64,000 bases of DNA from contig NZ_JASZYE010000007.1 in NCBI RefSeq assembly GCF_030317145.1, positions 1-64,000 on the forward strand. The letters are read 5' to 3'. Of this stretch, positions 19,009 through 28,611 are shown one piece after another. A program made the translations under genes and the position numbers. Every line of letters begins with the position of its first letter. Within the stretch, counting starts at the first letter, position 1. Below the pieces are notes generated by a model, which made no database searches, was not told the origin of the DNA, and saw nothing but the letters and a program-made list of their open reading frames with translations. Source of the stretch: Variovorax flavidus. Its GTDB lineage: Bacteria > Pseudomonadota > Gammaproteobacteria > Burkholderiales > Burkholderiaceae_C.

Positions 19009-20619
19009 CTAGACCTTCGTCGCCTTGCGGCCGGCGGGACGCCGGTCCCACGTCTGCGGCGTCACGCCGCGTTCGCGCAGCTTGTACTTCTGCACCTTGC
19101 CGTTCTCGGTGCGCGGCAGGTCGGCCAGCACGTCGACATAGCGCGGCACGGCGAAGTAAGGCAGGCGTGCTTCGCAGAATCGAGTGAGTTCGTCCGGGTC
19201 GATGCGGCGATCGGGCCGGACCACCAGCGCGCACATCACCTCGTCTTCCGCCAGTTCGGAACGCACCGGATAGACCGCACAGGCAGCCACGCAGGGATGG
19301 CTCAGCAACACCTGCTCGACCTCGAAGGAGGAGATGTTCTCGCCCCGGCGCCGGATCGCATCCTTGATGCGGTCGACGAAGCGGAAGGCGCCGTCGGCAT
19401 CGCGCACCACGCGGTCACCCGTGTGGAACCAGAGATTGCGCCAGGCCTCGACGGTCTTCCCGGGCATGTTGAAGTAGCCGCTGGCGAAAGCGTAGGGCTC
19501 GTCCGCGCGCAGCAGCAGCTCGCCGGCTTCGCCGGGCGGCAGTTCGACGTCGTCCTCGTCGGCGACGCGCGCATCGAAACCCGGCCGCAGCCATCCCATC
19601 ACGCCGCCGCGCGGCGAGTCGGGCGCAGTGGCGATGGCGAAGTTGGTCTCGGTCGAGCCATAGCCTTCGAGCAACCGCACACCGGTGCGCTCCAAGAAGT
19701 CCTGCCCCGCCGCCGCCGGTACACCGGGACCCAGCCCGGTGCGGACGCGGTGATCGCGCTCGCCGGGCCCCTCGGGTTGCGCCAGCAGGATCGGCACCAT
19801 CGCGCCGAGCAGATAGACGACCGTCGCGCCGCTCGCACGCATCGCCGGCCAGAAGCCCGAGGCCGAGAAGCGCGACTCGAACACGACCTCGCAACCCGTG
19901 ATTGCCGCCTGCGCGAAGGTGTTGAGCGCATTGATGTGGAAGAGCGGCAGCGTGGTGCACAGCACGTCGTCGGCGTCGACGCCGAGCACCTCCGCGCTGT
20001 TCACACCCCACCAGAAATACTGCGCATGCGGGCAGACGACGCCCTTCGCCGGCCCGGTGGTGCCGGAGGTGTAGAGGATGGCGAGCGGATCGCCCGGCTG
20101 CACCGCGGCGGGCTCGATCGCTTCTGCGCCGGCCGGATACGGGGTCGAACGCACGCCCTCGGGGGCCTGCCAGGCGACGGATGCCTCCTGCGCTTCGCCG
20201 ACGACCCAGACTTCGCGCGGCTTCGTGCGCCCGAGATCGGCCGTCTTCAGCCGCTCCAGGAACTCCGCATCGATCACGAGCAGCTTCGCCTCGCTGTTGG
20301 CGAGGAAGTATTCGATCTGCGGCCCCATCGATGCCGTGTTGATCGGCACGACCGATGCACCGAGCCAACCCGCCCCGAAGAACACTTCCAGAAACTCGAT
20401 GCGGTTGCCGCACATCAGGGCGACCCGGTCCCCCCGCGCCACACCGGCTTGCGCGAGCACGGCAGCGCGCGCGCCTGCCGCATCGGCTGCATCCCCATGA
20501 GACCACGCGCGCCCCGCAATCCGGAGCAGCGGACGCCCCGCGAACTGCGCCGCCTGGCGCTGCAGCATGGCGGGCAGCGTGCGCTGCGATGGCAGCAGCG
20601 CGCGGGCCTCAGTCGTCAT
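19009..20619 (-). CDS. AMP-forming acyl/aryl-CoA ligase
   Basis: A 536-residue member of the ANL superfamily, which activates carboxylic acids to CoA thioesters via an acyl-AMP. The P-loop-like [12 protein letters not shown], the GYGSTETN motif, the hinge [20 protein letters not shown] and the C-terminal catalytic Lys in [13 protein letters not shown] are all present. I start at MTTEARALL, which overlaps the livF stop by 11 bp. It sits at the end of the ABC-importer operon, fitting capture of the imported acid as its CoA ester. Indoleacetate, its oxidised derivative or anthranilate are candidate substrates; the acid-binding pocket cannot be read reliably. Confidence 0.88.
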   Translation of the reverse strand: MTTEARALLPSQRTLPAMLQRQAAQFAGRPLLRIAGRAWSHGDAADAAGARAAVLAQAGVARGDRVALMCGNRIEFLEVFFGAGWLGASVVPINTASMGPQIEYFLANSEAKLLVIDAEFLERLKTADLGRTKPREVWVVGEAQEASVAWQAPEGVRSTPYPAGAEAIEPAAVQPGDPLAILYTSGTTGPAKGVVCPHAQYFWWGVNSAEVLGVDADDVLCTTLPLFHINALNTFAQAAITGCEVVFESRFSASGFWPAMRASGATVVYLLGAMVPILLAQPEGPGERDHRVRTGLGPGVPAAAGQDFLERTGVRLLEGYGSTETNFAIATAPDSPRGGVMGWLRPGFDARVADEDDVELPPGEAGELLLRADEPYAFASGYFNMPGKTVEAWRNLWFHTGDRVVRDADGAFRFVDRIKDAIRRRGENISSFEVEQVLLSHPCVAACAVYPVRSELAEDEVMCALVVRPDRRIDPDELTRFCEARLPYFAVPRYVDVLADLPRTENGKVQKYKLRERGVTPQTWDRRPAGRKATKV

Positions 20620-21340
20620 CGTGGGTGCCTCCGCCGAGATAGGTCGCCTGCACACGGGGATCGCTGGCGAGGTCTTGCGACGCGCCCGAGAGCGCGATCT
20701 CCCCGGTTTCCAGCACGTAGCCATGGTCCGAAGTTTCGAGCGCGGCGCGTGCGTTCTGCTCCACCAGCAGGATCGACACGCCGTCCTCGCGCAGCTTGCG
20801 CACGATGGTCAGGATGTCGCGCACGATCAACGGCGCGAGGCCCAGGCTGGGCTCGTCGAGCATCAGCAGGCGGGGTGCGGACATCAGCGCACGGCCCACG
20901 GCGAGCATCTGGCGCTCGCCGCCCGAGAGCGTGTCGGCGCGCTGCGCGCGGCGCTCGGCCAGGCGCGGGAAGCGGTCGTAGACGGATTGCAGCCGGCTCT
21001 TCAGCGCATCGCTGCGCAGGCGACGGGAGTAGGCGCCGAGCTGGAGGTTGTCGAGCACGCTCAGTTCGCCGAAGAGCTCGCGTTTCTCCGGCACGAGGCA
21101 CAGGCCACGCTCCACGCGCGCCTCGACGTCGAGGCCGTGCAGATCCTCACCCTCGAAGCGCAGGATGCCCTTGCACGGCAGCAACCCCATCGCCGCAGCC
21201 AGCAGCGTGGTCTTGCCCGCACCGTTAGGGCCGATCACGGAGATGATCTGGCCGTGCTCCAGGCTGAGCGTGACACCACGCACAGCATCCACTTGCCCGT
21301 AAGAAACGTGCAGATCCCCGATCTCCAACATGGCGGTCAT
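20609..21340 (-). CDS. ABC transporter ATP-binding protein, LivF type
   Basis: A 243-residue ATPase of the branched-chain amino acid (HAAT) class. Walker A is GPNGAGKTT, the signature is LSGGERQML and Walker B is [11 protein letters not shown]. It is the second ATPase of a Liv-type importer whose other parts are encoded immediately upstream (LivM-LivG fusion, LivH, and three binding proteins). The start overlaps the fusion gene stop by 4 bp (ATGA). A second in-frame ATG three codons in is equally possible. The importer likely carries an aromatic acid rather than branched-chain amino acids, judged by context. Confidence 0.92.
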   Translation of the reverse strand: MTAMLEIGDLHVSYGQVDAVRGVTLSLEHGQIISVIGPNGAGKTTLLAAAMGLLPCKGILRFEGEDLHGLDVEARVERGLCLVPEKRELFGELSVLDNLQLGAYSRRLRSDALKSRLQSVYDRFPRLAERRAQRADTLSGGERQMLAVGRALMSAPRLLMLDEPSLGLAPLIVRDILTIVRKLREDGVSILLVEQNARAALETSDHGYVLETGEIALSGASQDLASDPRVQATYLGGGTHDDD

Positions 21341-23121
21341 ACGACGCTCCCGAGGTACGCAGCCTGCACACGCTCGTCCGCACGCACGGCCGACGGCACT
21401 CCTTCCACGAGCTTGGAGCCGAAGTTCATCACCACCAGCCGGTCCACCAGTTTCATCACGAAGTCCATGTCATGTTCGACGATGAGGATGGTCACGCCCT
21501 CCTCCCGCAGTTTGCGCAGCAGGTCGCCGAGCGCCATCTTTTCCTTGCGGCGCAAGCCGGCGGCCGGTTCGTCCAGCACCAGCAGCACCGGGTCGGCGGC
21601 GAGGGCACGCGCGATCTCCAGGATGCGCTGCGTGCCGAGCGGCAGGCTGCCCGCCAACTCATGGGAACGGTCGCCCAGGCCGATGCGGTCGAGCTGGCGC
21701 TGTGCTTCCTGCAGGATCTGGCGCTCTTCGGTGCGGTCCAGCCGCAGGCCGGCCTTGAGCACGCCCGTCGTGGTCCGCGAATGCGCGCCGAGCGCGACGT
21801 TGTCCAGCAGGCTCATGTGCGGCCGGAGCTTCACGTGCTGGAAGGTGCGTGCCAGACCGAGCCGCGCCACCTTGCGCTGCGGCAAGCCCGCGATGTCCTG
21901 GCCCAGGAAGCGCACCTGTCCCGCCGTCATCGGCAGCGTGCAGGTCAGCAGATTGAACATGGTCGACTTCCCCGCGCCGTTGGGCCCGATCAGCCCGACG
22001 ATCTCGCCGGCCTTCACGTCGAAGCTCACGTCGTTGACCGCCACCAACCCACCGAAGCGCTTCACGGCGCCCGTCACGGAGAGGATCGGCGACCCGCGGT
22101 CCGGCAGCGTGCGGTGCGGCAGCGGTTCCACCGGCGTGGTCGGCTCGCGCGACGGCGGCGCGGCGAAGCGACCCCGCGTCCAGCGCCGCACGAAGCCCAT
22201 CAGCCCGCCACGTGCAAAGTGCAGCAACAGGATGAAGAGCGTCGCGAAGGCCACGGCTTCGAGCTGGCCGGCGCGTTGCGTCAGCATCGGCAGCACGTCC
22301 TGCAGTCCGTTCTTCAGGATCAGCACCAGGGCAGAACCGACCAGCGCGCCCGCAAGCTGCCCGAGGCCGCCGGCCACTGCCATCAGCAGGTACTCGATGC
22401 TTGCCCGCACGTCGAAGGGCGACGGGCTCACGAAGCGATTCATGTGCGCATAGAGCCAGCCCGCGAGACCGGCGAACAGCGCGGCCGTGACGAACAGCGA
22501 GAGCCGCACGCGGTAGGCGTCCTCGCCCACGCTCGCGAGCAGCGTCGCGCCGCCTCGCAGGCTCCGGATGGCACGGCCCGGTCGCGATTCGAGCAGGTTG
22601 CGGCTGAACAGGAAGGCCAGCCCGACCAGCGCCCAGATCAGGTAGTAGATGGCGCGTGGGTCGGCCAGCGACCAGCCGCCGATCCTGAGTGCCGGGATGT
22701 TCGACAGACCCGTGTGGCGTCCCAGCGCATCGACGTTGCCGAACAGCATTGCGATCGACAGCCCCCACGCGATCGTGCTGAGCGGCAGGAAGTGCCCGCC
22801 CAGTCGCAAGGTGAGCATGCCGATAGCGAGCGCTGACAGCCCGGTCAGCAGCAGGGCGAACAGCAGCCCGATCCACGGCGACAAGCCTTGCGCGGTGGTG
22901 AGCCAGGCCGTCGCATAAGCCGCGATGCCGACGAAGGCCGCCTGCCCGAAGGAGGTGGCGCCCCCGATGCCGGTGAGCATCACCAGCCCGAGTGCGACGA
23001 GTGCGCCGATGCCGATGTCGTTCAGCAGCGAGACGGTGAAGTTGCCGGCCAGTGCGGGCACTATGGCAAGGGCCACCACGACGAGGCCGATCCAGAGCTT
23101 GCGTTGGACGAGCGGGCTCAT
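21337..23121 (-). CDS. LivM-LivG fused ABC permease/ATPase
   Basis: A 594-residue fusion of a LivM-type permease and a LivG-type ATPase. About residues 1-310 contain multiple hydrophobic segments (for example [53 protein letters not shown]), with the [12 protein letters not shown] stretch typical of LivM. From about 345 on there is an ATPase with Walker [10 protein letters not shown], signature [15 protein letters not shown] and Walker [13 protein letters not shown]. The linker is rich in Arg and Pro. It overlaps livH and livF by 4 bp each. Such fusions occur in several Burkholderiales importers. Confidence 0.92.
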   Translation of the reverse strand: MSPLVQRKLWIGLVVVALAIVPALAGNFTVSLLNDIGIGALVALGLVMLTGIGGATSFGQAAFVGIAAYATAWLTTAQGLSPWIGLLFALLLTGLSALAIGMLTLRLGGHFLPLSTIAWGLSIAMLFGNVDALGRHTGLSNIPALRIGGWSLADPRAIYYLIWALVGLAFLFSRNLLESRPGRAIRSLRGGATLLASVGEDAYRVRLSLFVTAALFAGLAGWLYAHMNRFVSPSPFDVRASIEYLLMAVAGGLGQLAGALVGSALVLILKNGLQDVLPMLTQRAGQLEAVAFATLFILLLHFARGGLMGFVRRWTRGRFAAPPSREPTTPVEPLPHRTLPDRGSPILSVTGAVKRFGGLVAVNDVSFDVKAGEIVGLIGPNGAGKSTMFNLLTCTLPMTAGQVRFLGQDIAGLPQRKVARLGLARTFQHVKLRPHMSLLDNVALGAHSRTTTGVLKAGLRLDRTEERQILQEAQRQLDRIGLGDRSHELAGSLPLGTQRILEIARALAADPVLLVLDEPAAGLRRKEKMALGDLLRKLREEGVTILIVEHDMDFVMKLVDRLVVMNFGSKLVEGVPSAVRADERVQAAYLGSVV

Positions 23122-24173
23122 TGGTCCACCTCGTCTTCTTCCTCTTCGGAGTGCACGCTGAGGAAGGACCTCAGCATCAGCACCGGTATGAGCAGGCTGA
23201 ACACGATCACATCCTTGAGCGCGCCGCTCCAGAACGACGCGAAACTTTCGACCACGCCCACTGCGAGGGCGCCAACGGCCGTCATCGGGTAACTCACGAG
23301 CCCGCCAATGATCGCGGCGACGAAGGCCTTCAGGCCGATGATGAAGCCGGAGTCGTAGTACATGGTGGTCACGGGCGCGATCAACACGCCGATCAACCCG
23401 GCCAGCAGCGATGCGCTGCCGTAGGCCAGCAAGGCAGTGCGCGCCGGCCGGATGCCGACCAGCCGCGCACCGACGCGGTTGACGGCGGTCGCGCGCAGCG
23501 CCTTGCCCGCCACCGTGCGTTCGAACACCAGGAAGAAGAGCCCGCTCAGCACGATCGCCGAGCCGACCATCAGCACCACCTGGCCACTGACCGAGAAGCC
23601 GTCACCCAGCGGGATGGTTCCGCTCGCCAGCGGCGCGGTGCGCGAGCCTTCCGGCCCGAAGAACAGCAGGCCCAGTCCCGACAGCAGGAAGTGCAACGCC
23701 AGCGACACGATCAGCAGCACCAGCACCGACGCATCCGCGATCGGCTGGAACACGACGCGCGCCAGCAGCGGCGCGATGGGAACCACGAGCAACACCGTCA
23801 CCGCGATCTGCACAGCCGCCGGCACGCCGGGCCGTGCGGTGGCCCAGGCCAGCACGCAGGGCAGCAGCGGCAGCACGCCCCAGGCCAGGATGGCCTTGGG
23901 CACCTTCTTCGCCTCTCCGCGCCGGATCAGGCTGCCGACCTCGGTCAACGTCGCCAGCACCGCCAGCACGATGACCAGCCCGATGGTGGGCGGAAGGCGG
24001 CCGGTCTCGAAGGCCGCCAGCGTCAGCGCGGCAAAGGCCGCGATGTCGCCGAAGGGCACGAACACCACCCGCGTGACGGAAAAAATCAGCACCAGTCCCA
24101 GCCCGGCAAGCAGATAGACCGCGCCATTGGCGAGCCCGTCGATGCCCAGGATGAGCGCCACGTCCCATGTCAT
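23118..24173 (-). CDS. ABC transporter permease, LivH type
   Basis: A 351-residue LivH-type membrane permease with at least eight hydrophobic segments. The N-terminal LILGIDGLANGAVYLLAGLGLVLIF segment is the usual LivH opening (GxxxGAVYALxALGL). The start ATG is 166 bp from the preceding binding-protein gene, and the gap is filled by a hairpin repeat. The C terminus is an acidic EEEEDEVDQ tail. Cytoplasmic loops between segments 4 and 5 carry the region that contacts the ATPases. It forms the import channel with the LivM half of the next gene. Confidence 0.9.
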   Translation of the reverse strand: MTWDVALILGIDGLANGAVYLLAGLGLVLIFSVTRVVFVPFGDIAAFAALTLAAFETGRLPPTIGLVIVLAVLATLTEVGSLIRRGEAKKVPKAILAWGVLPLLPCVLAWATARPGVPAAVQIAVTVLLVVPIAPLLARVVFQPIADASVLVLLIVSLALHFLLSGLGLLFFGPEGSRTAPLASGTIPLGDGFSVSGQVVLMVGSAIVLSGLFFLVFERTVAGKALRATAVNRVGARLVGIRPARTALLAYGSASLLAGLIGVLIAPVTTMYYDSGFIIGLKAFVAAIIGGLVSYPMTAVGALAVGVVESFASFWSGALKDVIVFSLLIPVLMLRSFLSVHSEEEEDEVDQ

Positions 24174-24227
24174 TGAAGAAATCCTCTGGGGTTGAACAAA
24201 GCTGCACGCAATGCGCTGCAGTGCGTG

Positions 24228-24316
24228 GGATGCCGCGGAACCGGCTTCGCCGGGCCGCAGGCATCGCCCCCTCGAAGGGGGTTGGCGGCCACACGAAGTG
24301 GGCAAGCCTGGGGGTG
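24228..24316. repeat. Intercistronic hairpin repeat, copy 1
   Basis: About 90 bp between a binding-protein gene and livH. It contains a strong stem (GATGCCGCGG...GGCATC, with an inner ACCGGCTTCGCCGGG arm), a CCCCCTCGAAGGGGG hairpin, then GGCCACACGAAGTGGGCAAGCCTGGGGGT. Copies of the same arrangement occur at 28521-28608, 37380-37468 and, inverted, 52200-52294. It may set the relative expression of the periplasmic protein and the permease by shielding or terminating the transcript. Confidence 0.75.
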
Positions 24317-24339
24317 ATCTATCCCTGCCTGGGGGTGGG

Positions 24340-25497
24340 TCATTGATCTAGCTTCCATTGACCGTTCTCCAGCTTGACGATCACGCGTGCGCGCTCGTCC
24401 ACGCCGTAGAGATTGCCCGGCTTGAAGTTGTAGACACCGTGCGTGCCGACGACTTCCTTGGTGCTCGCGATGGCATCGCGCAGCGAAAGCCTGAACTCGG
24501 GCGTGCCCGGCTCGCCCTTGGCGCGCGCGGCGGCATCGGTGAACACGAGCCAACCGTCGAAGGAATAGGCCGAGAAAGCATCGCTGGTCGGCGCGTTGTT
24601 GACCTTCTGGAACACCGAGCGGAAGTCCATCGCGATCTTCTTGGTGGGGTACTCGGCCGGCAGCTGCTCGGCCACGATCACCGGCCCGGTCGGCATCAGC
24701 GCGCCCTGCCCGGAGGCACCGACCACGCGCACGAAGTCCGGGTTGATGAGGCCGTGCTGGCCGTACACCGGGCCCTTGAATCCGCGCTCGGTCAGCGCGA
24801 GAAAGGGCAGCGCGCCCGGCGTGCCGGCGCCGCCGGTCATCACCGCGTCGGGCTTCATCGCGACCAGCTTCAGCACCTGGCCGGTGACGGATGCATCGGC
24901 GCGCGCATAGCGCTCGTTGCCCAGCACCTTGATGCCCGCCTCGGGGGCCGACTTCATCAGCGCGTTGTAGACCAGGTCGCCCCAGGCGTCGGAGAAGCCG
25001 ATGTAGCCGACCGTCTTGATCCCGTCCTTCTTCATGCGCTGCACGACCGCGTCGATCATGAGTTGCGTCGGCTGCGCGACGGTGAACACCCATGCGTTCT
25101 CGGCGGGGTCGAGCTGGATCGGCGTGAGGCCGATCATCGGCACCTTGGCATCGCGGCCGACCTGCGCCATCGCGATGGCGGCGGGCACACCGGAGGTGCC
25201 CATCAGGATGTCGACCTTGTCCTCTTCGACCAGCTTGCGCGCATTGCGGCCGGCCGTGGTCGGGTCGGAGCCGTCGTCCAGCACGATGAGCTGGATCTTC
25301 CGGCCGTTGACTTCGGGCTTGTACGCGAGGGCCGCCTGCATGCCCTTGGCGTAGGGCACGCCGAGCGAGGAGTTGGGGCCGGAGAGCGAAACGCTCAGGC
25401 CGACTTTGAGGTCGGCCGCGAACGCGCTCATGGCGAAGCCGGCGCCCAGTGCGGCGGCCAACGCGGTGCGCGTCAAGGTCTGCATCAAGCTCTTCAT
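24340..25497 (-). CDS. ABC transporter substrate-binding protein 1 (LivJ/Leu-binding type)
   Basis: A 385-residue type-I periplasmic binding protein with a signal peptide (MKSLMQTLTRTALAAALGAGFAMSAFA, cleavage before ADLKVG). The mature protein starts DLKVGLSVSLSGPNSSLGVPYAKG, typical of aromatic-acid-binding members of the family. Motifs such as GTSGVPAAIAMAQVGRDAKVPM and YIGFSDAWGDLVYNALMKSA recur in the two paralogues at 27350 and 28612, so all three arose by duplication. It is the copy nearest the permease genes. The ligand is probably indoleacetate or a breakdown product, by context. Confidence 0.9.
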   Translation of the reverse strand: MKSLMQTLTRTALAAALGAGFAMSAFAADLKVGLSVSLSGPNSSLGVPYAKGMQAALAYKPEVNGRKIQLIVLDDGSDPTTAGRNARKLVEEDKVDILMGTSGVPAAIAMAQVGRDAKVPMIGLTPIQLDPAENAWVFTVAQPTQLMIDAVVQRMKKDGIKTVGYIGFSDAWGDLVYNALMKSAPEAGIKVLGNERYARADASVTGQVLKLVAMKPDAVMTGGAGTPGALPFLALTERGFKGPVYGQHGLINPDFVRVVGASGQGALMPTGPVIVAEQLPAEYPTKKIAMDFRSVFQKVNNAPTSDAFSAYSFDGWLVFTDAAARAKGEPGTPEFRLSLRDAIASTKEVVGTHGVYNFKPGNLYGVDERARVIVKLENGQWKLDQ

Positions 25498-25537
25498 GTC
25501 GTGACTCCTGGTGGGGGTGGAATGGTTGAGCGGGCGC

Positions 25538-26005
25538 TCAGATGAACAACTGAATGGCCGGCAGTGCGCGCCCGGCGTTGAGAAGGTCGATCCGCTTCTG
25601 GCGGATGGCCCAGCCGTCAGGCGTGCGCACGAGGCGGTGACGGCAGGTGCCGGCGAGCAGGATCTGGTCGTCCCCGCGCGCCTCGACGTAGATGAAAGGC
25701 GTGCGCAGCGTGATCTCGCCGGTTGCCCCGTCCTCGTGCTCGACGGCGGAACGCTGCAGCACGTGCTGGCTATGGCTCGCAGGATGCTGCGAATGCGCGC
25801 GAGGATTCTTCAGGCGGTCGACTCGCAACTGCAGCAGCAGCCGGTCTTCGTAGGCCAGGGAGTTGTGGGAGTACGGGTCCGCCTGAGCCGCGCCGAGCAG
25901 CGGCACCCAGTAGTGGCCGTCTTCGGTGAACAGCGCCAGCCAGTCGTCGAAGCGGCCGGCGTCCAGCAGCGCGGCCTCGGCGGCGATGAAGTCTTCCGGC
26001 TGCAT
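25538..26005 (-). CDS. Rieske oxygenase beta subunit, pair 1
   Basis: A 155-residue small (beta) subunit of an aromatic-ring-hydroxylating oxygenase. The core LLDAGRFDDWLALFTEDGHYWVPL and the C-terminal RKRIDLLNAGRALPAIQLFI are typical. The ATG shares its A with the last base of the alpha-subunit stop (TGATG), so expression is coupled. Beta subunits support the alpha3beta3 hexamer and have no metal site. It is paralogous to the beta subunit at 35507; both end in LPAxQLFI. Confidence 0.88.
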   Translation of the reverse strand: MQPEDFIAAEAALLDAGRFDDWLALFTEDGHYWVPLLGAAQADPYSHNSLAYEDRLLLQLRVDRLKNPRAHSQHPASHSQHVLQRSAVEHEDGATGEITLRTPFIYVEARGDDQILLAGTCRHRLVRTPDGWAIRQKRIDLLNAGRALPAIQLFI

Positions 26006-27330
26006 CACGCCGCCGTCTCCATGCCGGCCGTCATGAATCGGGCCCAGGCGCGGAACTGGTTGCGCATCAGCAGCTCGTTGGTGCCATTGGTCGTGGTCGA
26101 CGCCTGCGTGAGTTCGGCCGGATCGAAGTTGCGATGCAGGCTCACCCATTCATTGCCTTCGGCGCGCAGGCCGTGCTGCATGCTCTCGAAGAGATGCACG
26201 TCGTCGTGGGCGACCACGGACATCGGCGAGAAGACGAGGCGGTTGTAGTTCATCGCGCGCTCGAACAGCAGGTCGGGCGCACCGGCAGCGCGAAAGCTCC
26301 AGGCCTCGATCAGCGTGCGGTTGGCGGCGAGTGGGCGAATCACGCGGATCGCCTGCGGTGAGCCCTTCACCGACAGGCTCGGGAAGAAGACGGAGTTTTG
26401 CGGCGAGCGCTGCAGGATCTCCGCCGCCCGTTCGGCACCGTGCGCGGCGCGCATCGCCTCTTCGTATTCTGGCAACTGCGCGTAGTTCGAGTGGATGCTG
26501 AAGTTCACGCCGAGCACGCTGTGCCCGTTGGCAAAGACGCGGCCACCCATCTTGTCGAAGAAGTCGTAGCCCGAGCCGAAGGGCAGGATCTGCTCCATGG
26601 CCATCGGCTTGGGCGCGTCGGGCGCCCGCCCCTGCCACAGCGCATCGGCCGCCTGCGTGGCGGACTCGTGCGTCGACATCGGATGCACCGTGTCGTTGAT
26701 GTTCTCCAGGTACATCTTCCAGTTGCAATGGATGATGTTGCGCATCACGCCGCCGCCGACGGTCAGGCGGCCTTCGGGCGAGCGGTCGACCATGTTGTCG
26801 ATGGCATGCAGCACCTCGCCGAAGTAGCTCTCGAAGTCCGGTCCTTCGTCGGAGAGGCGCGCGAAGACGAAGTCGCGGTAGACGTGAACGTGCCTGACCG
26901 GCGTGAGCCCCTGCCCCGATTCGCATTCTTTCAGGCGCGTGCCCTCGTAGCCGCTCTTGAGCGGAATGGCGAGCGGGGCACCGTCGAGCTTGTAGGTCCA
27001 GGCGTGGTACGGGCAGCGGAAGAACTTGCCCGTGTTGCCGCACTCGTCGGTGACGAGCCGGCTGCCCTTGTGCGCGCAGCGGTTGTAGAACACGCGGACT
27101 GCGCCGTCAGGCTGCCGGACCATCATCACCGGACGGCCCGCGAGGTCGAGCGACCAGTAGTCGCCGGCGTTGGGCACCTGGCTCGCGTGGCCCACGTAGA
27201 GCCAGGTGTTGGCGAAGAACTGCTCCTGCTCCAGTCCGAACAGCTCTTCGCTCAGATAGACGTCGCGATGAACGCGGTCGTCCTGCACCAGCGCTCGGAT
27301 CGCGTCAGGACGGTTGCGGTAGGTGTTCAT
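26005..27330 (-). CDS. Rieske oxygenase alpha subunit, pair 1
   Basis: A 441-residue catalytic subunit. The Rieske 2Fe-2S ligands are Cys85, His87, Cys106 and His109 (CAHKG and CPYHAW). The mononuclear iron ligands are His216 and His221 in NDTVHPMSTHES, with Asp213 bridging the two centres. It aligns without gaps over the first 223 residues with the pair-2 alpha subunit at 35992, so one arose by duplication. It sits inside the transport operon between two binding-protein genes. No dedicated reductase is next to it; the one at 37479 probably serves both. A role in ring oxidation of indoleacetate or a later aromatic intermediate is inferred. Confidence 0.92.
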   Translation of the reverse strand: MNTYRNRPDAIRALVQDDRVHRDVYLSEELFGLEQEQFFANTWLYVGHASQVPNAGDYWSLDLAGRPVMMVRQPDGAVRVFYNRCAHKGSRLVTDECGNTGKFFRCPYHAWTYKLDGAPLAIPLKSGYEGTRLKECESGQGLTPVRHVHVYRDFVFARLSDEGPDFESYFGEVLHAIDNMVDRSPEGRLTVGGGVMRNIIHCNWKMYLENINDTVHPMSTHESATQAADALWQGRAPDAPKPMAMEQILPFGSGYDFFDKMGGRVFANGHSVLGVNFSIHSNYAQLPEYEEAMRAAHGAERAAEILQRSPQNSVFFPSLSVKGSPQAIRVIRPLAANRTLIEAWSFRAAGAPDLLFERAMNYNRLVFSPMSVVAHDDVHLFESMQHGLRAEGNEWVSLHRNFDPAELTQASTTTNGTNELLMRNQFRAWARFMTAGMETAA

Positions 27331-27349
27331 CGCGGCAGCAGCGTGAGGG

Positions 27350-28495
27350 TCAGGGAACCAGCTTCCAGACGCCCTTTTCGCTGCGCACGATCACCACCGC
27401 GCGCTGATCCGAGCCATAGCGGTTGTCCGGCTTGAAGTTGTAGATGCCGTGCGTGCCGGTCAGCTCCTTCGTGCTCACGATCGCATCGCGCAGTGCCGTG
27501 CGGTACTGCGGCGTGCCGGGCTCGCCCTTGACGCGCGATGCCGCGTCGGCGAGCAGCAGGTAGGCGTCGTAGGTGTAGGACGAGAAGGCATCAGTCGGCA
27601 CCGAGCCGTTGACCTTCTTGTACGCATCGCGGAACCCCATCGACACCTTCTTGATCGGGTTGCTGTCGGGCAACTGGTCGGCCACCAGCACTGGCCCGCT
27701 TGGCACCTGCAGGCCTTCGATAGAGGCGCCGCCGACGCGCACGAAGTCGGCGTTGATGAGGCCGTGCGTGCCGTAGATCTGGCCCTTGTAGCCACGATCG
27801 GCGAGCGCGAGGTAGGGCAGCGCCCCGGGCGTGCCGGAGTTGCCGGCGAACACCGCATCGGGTCGGGCCGAGATGATCTTCAGCACCTGGCCGGCAACGG
27901 ACGAATCGCTGCGCGCATAGCGCTCGTTCGCGACCACCTTGATGCCTGCGGCCTCGGCGCTCTTCACCAGCGAGTCGTACGCCAGGTCGCCCAGCGCGTC
28001 GGAGAAGCCGATGAAGGCGACCGTCTTGACGCCCGATTTCTTCATGCGCTCGACGACGGCCGCAACCATCAGCGGGAAGGGTTGCGACACCGTGACGGTC
28101 CACGCGCCCTCGGGGCCGGGAATGGTGACGGGCGTGGGCGAGATCAGCGGCGTGTTGAGCTCGCGCGCCACTGCTGCGATGGCCATCGCACCGGGGACGC
28201 CCGAAGTTCCGATGAGCACGTCGACCTTGTCCTCGACCACGAGCTTGCGCGCATTGCGACCGGCCGTGGTGGGGTCCGACGCATCGTCGAGCACGATCAG
28301 TTCGACCTTGTGGCCGGCGAGCGCGGGATGTTCGGCAATCGCGGCGCGAATGCCCTTCTCATAGGGAATGCCAAGGGCCGACACCGGACCCGAGAGCGAG
28401 CTGATGAATCCGACTTTCAGGTCTGCCGCCGTGGCGTGGGCGGCTGCGAGAGCGACGGCGGTGAGGCCGACGAGTTGAGCGAGGTTTCGAATCAT
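27350..28495 (-). CDS. ABC transporter substrate-binding protein 2
   Basis: A 381-residue type-I periplasmic binding protein with signal peptide MIRNLAQLVGLTAVALAAAH (cleavage around ATAADLKVG). Core text (DDASDPTTAGRNARKLVVEDKVDVLIGTSGVPGAMAIAAVAREL) is close to the paralogues at 24340 and 28612. It lies 19 bp before the alpha subunit of Rieske pair 1 in the same operon, an unusual placement between transport and oxygenase genes. It probably shares the single LivH/LivMG/LivF importer and broadens its ligand range. Confidence 0.9.
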   Translation of the reverse strand: MIRNLAQLVGLTAVALAAAHATAADLKVGFISSLSGPVSALGIPYEKGIRAAIAEHPALAGHKVELIVLDDASDPTTAGRNARKLVVEDKVDVLIGTSGVPGAMAIAAVARELNTPLISPTPVTIPGPEGAWTVTVSQPFPLMVAAVVERMKKSGVKTVAFIGFSDALGDLAYDSLVKSAEAAGIKVVANERYARSDSSVAGQVLKIISARPDAVFAGNSGTPGALPYLALADRGYKGQIYGTHGLINADFVRVGGASIEGLQVPSGPVLVADQLPDSNPIKKVSMGFRDAYKKVNGSVPTDAFSSYTYDAYLLLADAASRVKGEPGTPQYRTALRDAIVSTKELTGTHGIYNFKPDNRYGSDQRAVVIVRSEKGVWKLVP

Positions 28496-28520
28496 CTGGG
28501 GCTTTTCAAAAGGGTTTCAG

Positions 28521-28608
28521 GAATACCGCGGAACCGGCTTTGCCGGTCCGCTGGTATTGCCCCCTGCAAGGGGGTGGGCGGCCACACGAAGTGGGCAAGC
28601 CTGGGGGT
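28521..28608. repeat. Intercistronic hairpin repeat, copy 2
   Basis: Fills the gap between binding-protein genes 3 and 2. It has the same layout as copy 1: an outer AATACCGCGGAACC...GGTATT stem, a CCCCCTGCAAGGGGG hairpin, then GGCCACACGAAGTGGGCAAGCCTGGGGGT. The stems carry compensating changes relative to copy 1 (AATACC/GGTATT against GATGCC/GGCATC), which supports selection on structure. Confidence 0.75.
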
Positions 28609-28611
28609 TCT

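Noticed and set aside
18589-21228. An 879-codon plus-strand open frame across SDR, ligase and livF
   Set aside because: Antisense to three genes with intact catalytic motifs; composition is typical of a shadow frame.
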